Shown here: positions 5,797-7,245 of the stretch, in pieces
Numbering within the stretch: position 1 is the first letter of the stretch
How the letters are laid out: every line of letters begins with the position of its first letter
DNA from: Limisoma sp963590405
GTDB lineage: Bacteria; Bacteroidota; Bacteroidia; Bacteroidales; Muribaculaceae
Length of the DNA stretch: 7,245 nucleotides
Reading direction: 5' to 3'
NCBI GenBank assembly: GCA_963590405.1
Contig: CAVAPE010000092.1
Coordinates: forward strand, 1 to 7,245
The notes under the pieces: model-generated
Database searches by the model: none
The model's input: only the letters and a program-made list of their open reading frames with translations
Told to the model about the DNA's origin: nothing
Translations under genes and position numbers: made by a program

Positions 5797-6963
5797 ATGG
5801 ATATAAAACATTTCAAGAACGACGGCCGTCTGAAGTTGCTCATCATCGTGGGCACGCGTCCAGAGATTATTCGCCTCGCCGCCGTTATCAACAAATGCCG
5901 CCGATACTTCGACGTGCTTTTGGCTCACACTGGGCAGAACTACGACTACAACCTCAATGGCGTGTTCTTCAAAGACCTCAAAGTGGCTGCCCCCGACATA
6001 TATATGGAAGCTGTTGGCGACGACCTCGGCGCCACGATGGGCAACATCATCGACAAGAGTTACAAGGTGATGGTGGCAACCAAGCCCGACGCTGTGCTGG
6101 TGCTTGGCGACACCAATTCCTGCCTTAGCGTTATCGGCGCAAAGCGCCTGCACATCCCCATCTTCCACATGGAGGCTGGCAACCGCTGCAAGGACGAATG
6201 CTTGCCTGAAGAGACCAACCGCCGCATCGTCGACATCATTTCCGACGTAAACATCGCCTATAGCGAGCACGCGCGCCGCTATCTTGCCGACTGCGGCTTG
6301 CCGAAGGAGCGCACCTATGTCAGTGGTTCGCCGATGGCTGAAGTGCTCCACAGCAATCTCGCTGAAATCGAGGCGAGCGACGTGCATCAGCGTCTCGGAT
6401 TGGAGAAAGGCAAATACATCCTCCTTTCTGCCCACCGCGAAGAAAACATCGACACGGAGCAGAATTTTCTCTCGCTCTTCTCTGCCATTAACCGAATGGC
6501 GGAGAAGTACGATATGCCAATTCTTTACTCCTGCCATCCGCGCAGTCGCAACCGTCTTGCGTCGAGTGGATTTCAGCTCGACCCGCGCGTAATCCAGCAC
6601 GAGCCGCTCGGTTTCCACGACTACAACTGCCTTCAGATGAACGCTTTCGCCGTAGTCAGCGATTCGGGTACACTCCCCGAAGAATCTTCGTTCTTCACCT
6701 CCGTAGGGCATCCATTCCCGGCGGTCTGCATCCGCACGTCCACTGGGCGCCCTGAAGCTATAGACAAAGGCGACTTCATCATAGCCGGCATCGACGAAAA
6801 GTCGCTACTCCAAGCCGTTGACACTGCCGTAGCCCTCTGCCGCGACGGCCACCACGGCATCCCCGTCCCCGACTACGTAGACGAAAACGTCTCAACCAAA
6901 ATCGTCAAAATCATCCAATCCTACGTCACCATCGTCAACAAAATGGTCTGGAGAAAAGGGTAA
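5797..6963 (+). CDS. fnlC: UDP-L-talose-type C2 epimerase (FnlC/WbjD/CapG), making UDP-L-FucNAc
   Basis: Third enzyme of the pathway: C2 epimerisation of UDP-N-acetyl-6-deoxy-L-talosamine to UDP-N-acetyl-L-fucosamine. At 388 residues it has the WecB-like GT-B epimerase fold and an intact motif set: GTRPE (19-23), HTGQNYD (44-50), GDTNS (104-108), HMEAGNR (124-130), PEETNRR (137-143), SAHREEN (211-217), SDSGTLPEE (288-296) and RTSTGRPEA (313-321). D105, E126, E138 and H213 line up with the catalytic acids and histidine of WecB. WecB itself makes UDP-ManNAc; adjacency to fnlA and fnlB decides for FnlC. The ATG directly abuts the fnlB stop. Confidence 0.93.
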   Translation: MDIKHFKNDGRLKLLIIVGTRPEIIRLAAVINKCRRYFDVLLAHTGQNYDYNLNGVFFKDLKVAAPDIYMEAVGDDLGATMGNIIDKSYKVMVATKPDAVLVLGDTNSCLSVIGAKRLHIPIFHMEAGNRCKDECLPEETNRRIVDIISDVNIAYSEHARRYLADCGLPKERTYVSGSPMAEVLHSNLAEIEASDVHQRLGLEKGKYILLSAHREENIDTEQNFLSLFSAINRMAEKYDMPILYSCHPRSRNRLASSGFQLDPRVIQHEPLGFHDYNCLQMNAFAVVSDSGTLPEESSFFTSVGHPFPAVCIRTSTGRPEAIDKGDFIIAGIDEKSLLQAVDTAVALCRDGHHGIPVPDYVDENVSTKIVKIIQSYVTIVNKMVWRKG

Positions 6964-6984
6964 AGGTTAAACTGCAAAATTCAT

Positions 6985-7245
6985 ATGAAAAGAAGCATAT
7001 ATTCCAATCTCGGCATCTTTGTTAAGCGTATCACAGGAATTAAGGATATCTCTTTGTGGCGCAAGAACTGGAAAAAGAGAATTGGGAAAATTCTATATCA
7101 CCAAAAGTACACGGCCAAGGATTTGGTCGCTTTGATGCAATCAATGGGAATGAAAGAAGGATCTGTGGTTTGCATTCATTCCTCAATGAAAGAGTTTTAT
7201 AACTACCAAGGCACGGCAGAAGAACTCATCTCTGAGATTTTGAAA
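6985..7245 (+). CDS. AAC(3)-like (antibiotic_NAT family) N-acetyltransferase, 5' part only
   Basis: The first 87 codons of a gene that runs off the right edge, starting 21 bases after the fnlC stop. KYTAKDLVALMQSMGMKEGSVVCIHSSMKEF (about 42-72), followed by YQGTAEELISEILK, matches the opening of the AAC(3)/antibiotic_NAT fold: a helix, then GDxVxVHSSL, then a helix beginning near G-x-A-E. Members in polysaccharide loci are thought to acetylate amino sugars rather than antibiotics, and the location here favours that. The basic lead-in of about 40 residues before the domain (KRITGIK, WRKNWKKRIGK) is longer than in minimal AAC(3) proteins and recurs in polysaccharide-locus members. Catalytic residues lie beyond the window. 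Confidence 0.7.
   Translation, partial: MKRSIYSNLGIFVKRITGIKDISLWRKNWKKRIGKILYHQKYTAKDLVALMQSMGMKEGSVVCIHSSMKEFYNYQGTAEELISEILK

Noticed and set aside
4600..6711. 703-codon open frame on the - strand across fnlB and fnlC
   Set aside because: It lies wholly antisense to two well-recognised enzymes. Its product has low-complexity V/A/H-rich composition typical of the complement of biased coding sequence, with no recognisable domain.
1..7245. CRISPR array, tRNA, rRNA or insertion sequence
   Set aside because: No regularly spaced repeats, cloverleaf, ribosomal sequence or transposase frame was seen on reading both strands.

Overview
The window looks like the start of a capsular or exopolysaccharide operon from a member of the Bacteroidales (Bacteroides, Prevotella or Muribaculaceae type). 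Three things point there. A UpxY-like NusG paralogue is the first gene of the operon. A Bacteroidetes-style -7 box (TAnnTTTG) lies inside a segment bounded by inverted repeats. Strong Shine-Dalgarno sequences are scarce. The genus cannot be fixed from the sequence.

Layout, all on the + strand. Bases 3-89 are the last 28 codons of an unidentified upstream gene. Bases 90-504 hold no gene but are rich in signals. A 15-bp perfect inverted repeat (125-139 and 348-362) bounds a 208-bp segment that carries two hairpins and, just inside its right end, a promoter pointing into the operon. This is the layout of a phase-variable capsule promoter, read here in the ON orientation. A leader of about 150 nt follows. 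Bases 505-1881 encode an unusual 458-residue protein: an N-terminal tyrosine-recombinase-like region that appears to lack most catalytic residues, fused to a C-terminal UpxY/NusG-like antiterminator. An unrecognised small gene (1836-2246) overlaps its end and sits where UpxZ is found in Bacteroides capsule loci. Then come a family 4 glycosyltransferase (2258-3466), the complete UDP-N-acetyl-L-fucosamine cassette fnlA-fnlB-fnlC (3518-6963), and the first 87 codons of an AAC(3)-like acetyltransferase (6985 to the window end).

How it fits together: inversion of the promoter would switch the operon on or off. The UpxY-like protein would let RNA polymerase read through the long operon. FnlA, FnlB and FnlC convert UDP-GlcNAc to UDP-L-FucNAc, and the glycosyltransferase and acetyltransferase probably help assemble or decorate the repeat unit. 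The most interesting point is that a recombinase-derived domain is fused to the antiterminator of an operon whose promoter itself appears to be controlled by site-specific inversion. No active invertase, flippase, polymerase or initiating sugar-phosphate transferase is visible in the window.
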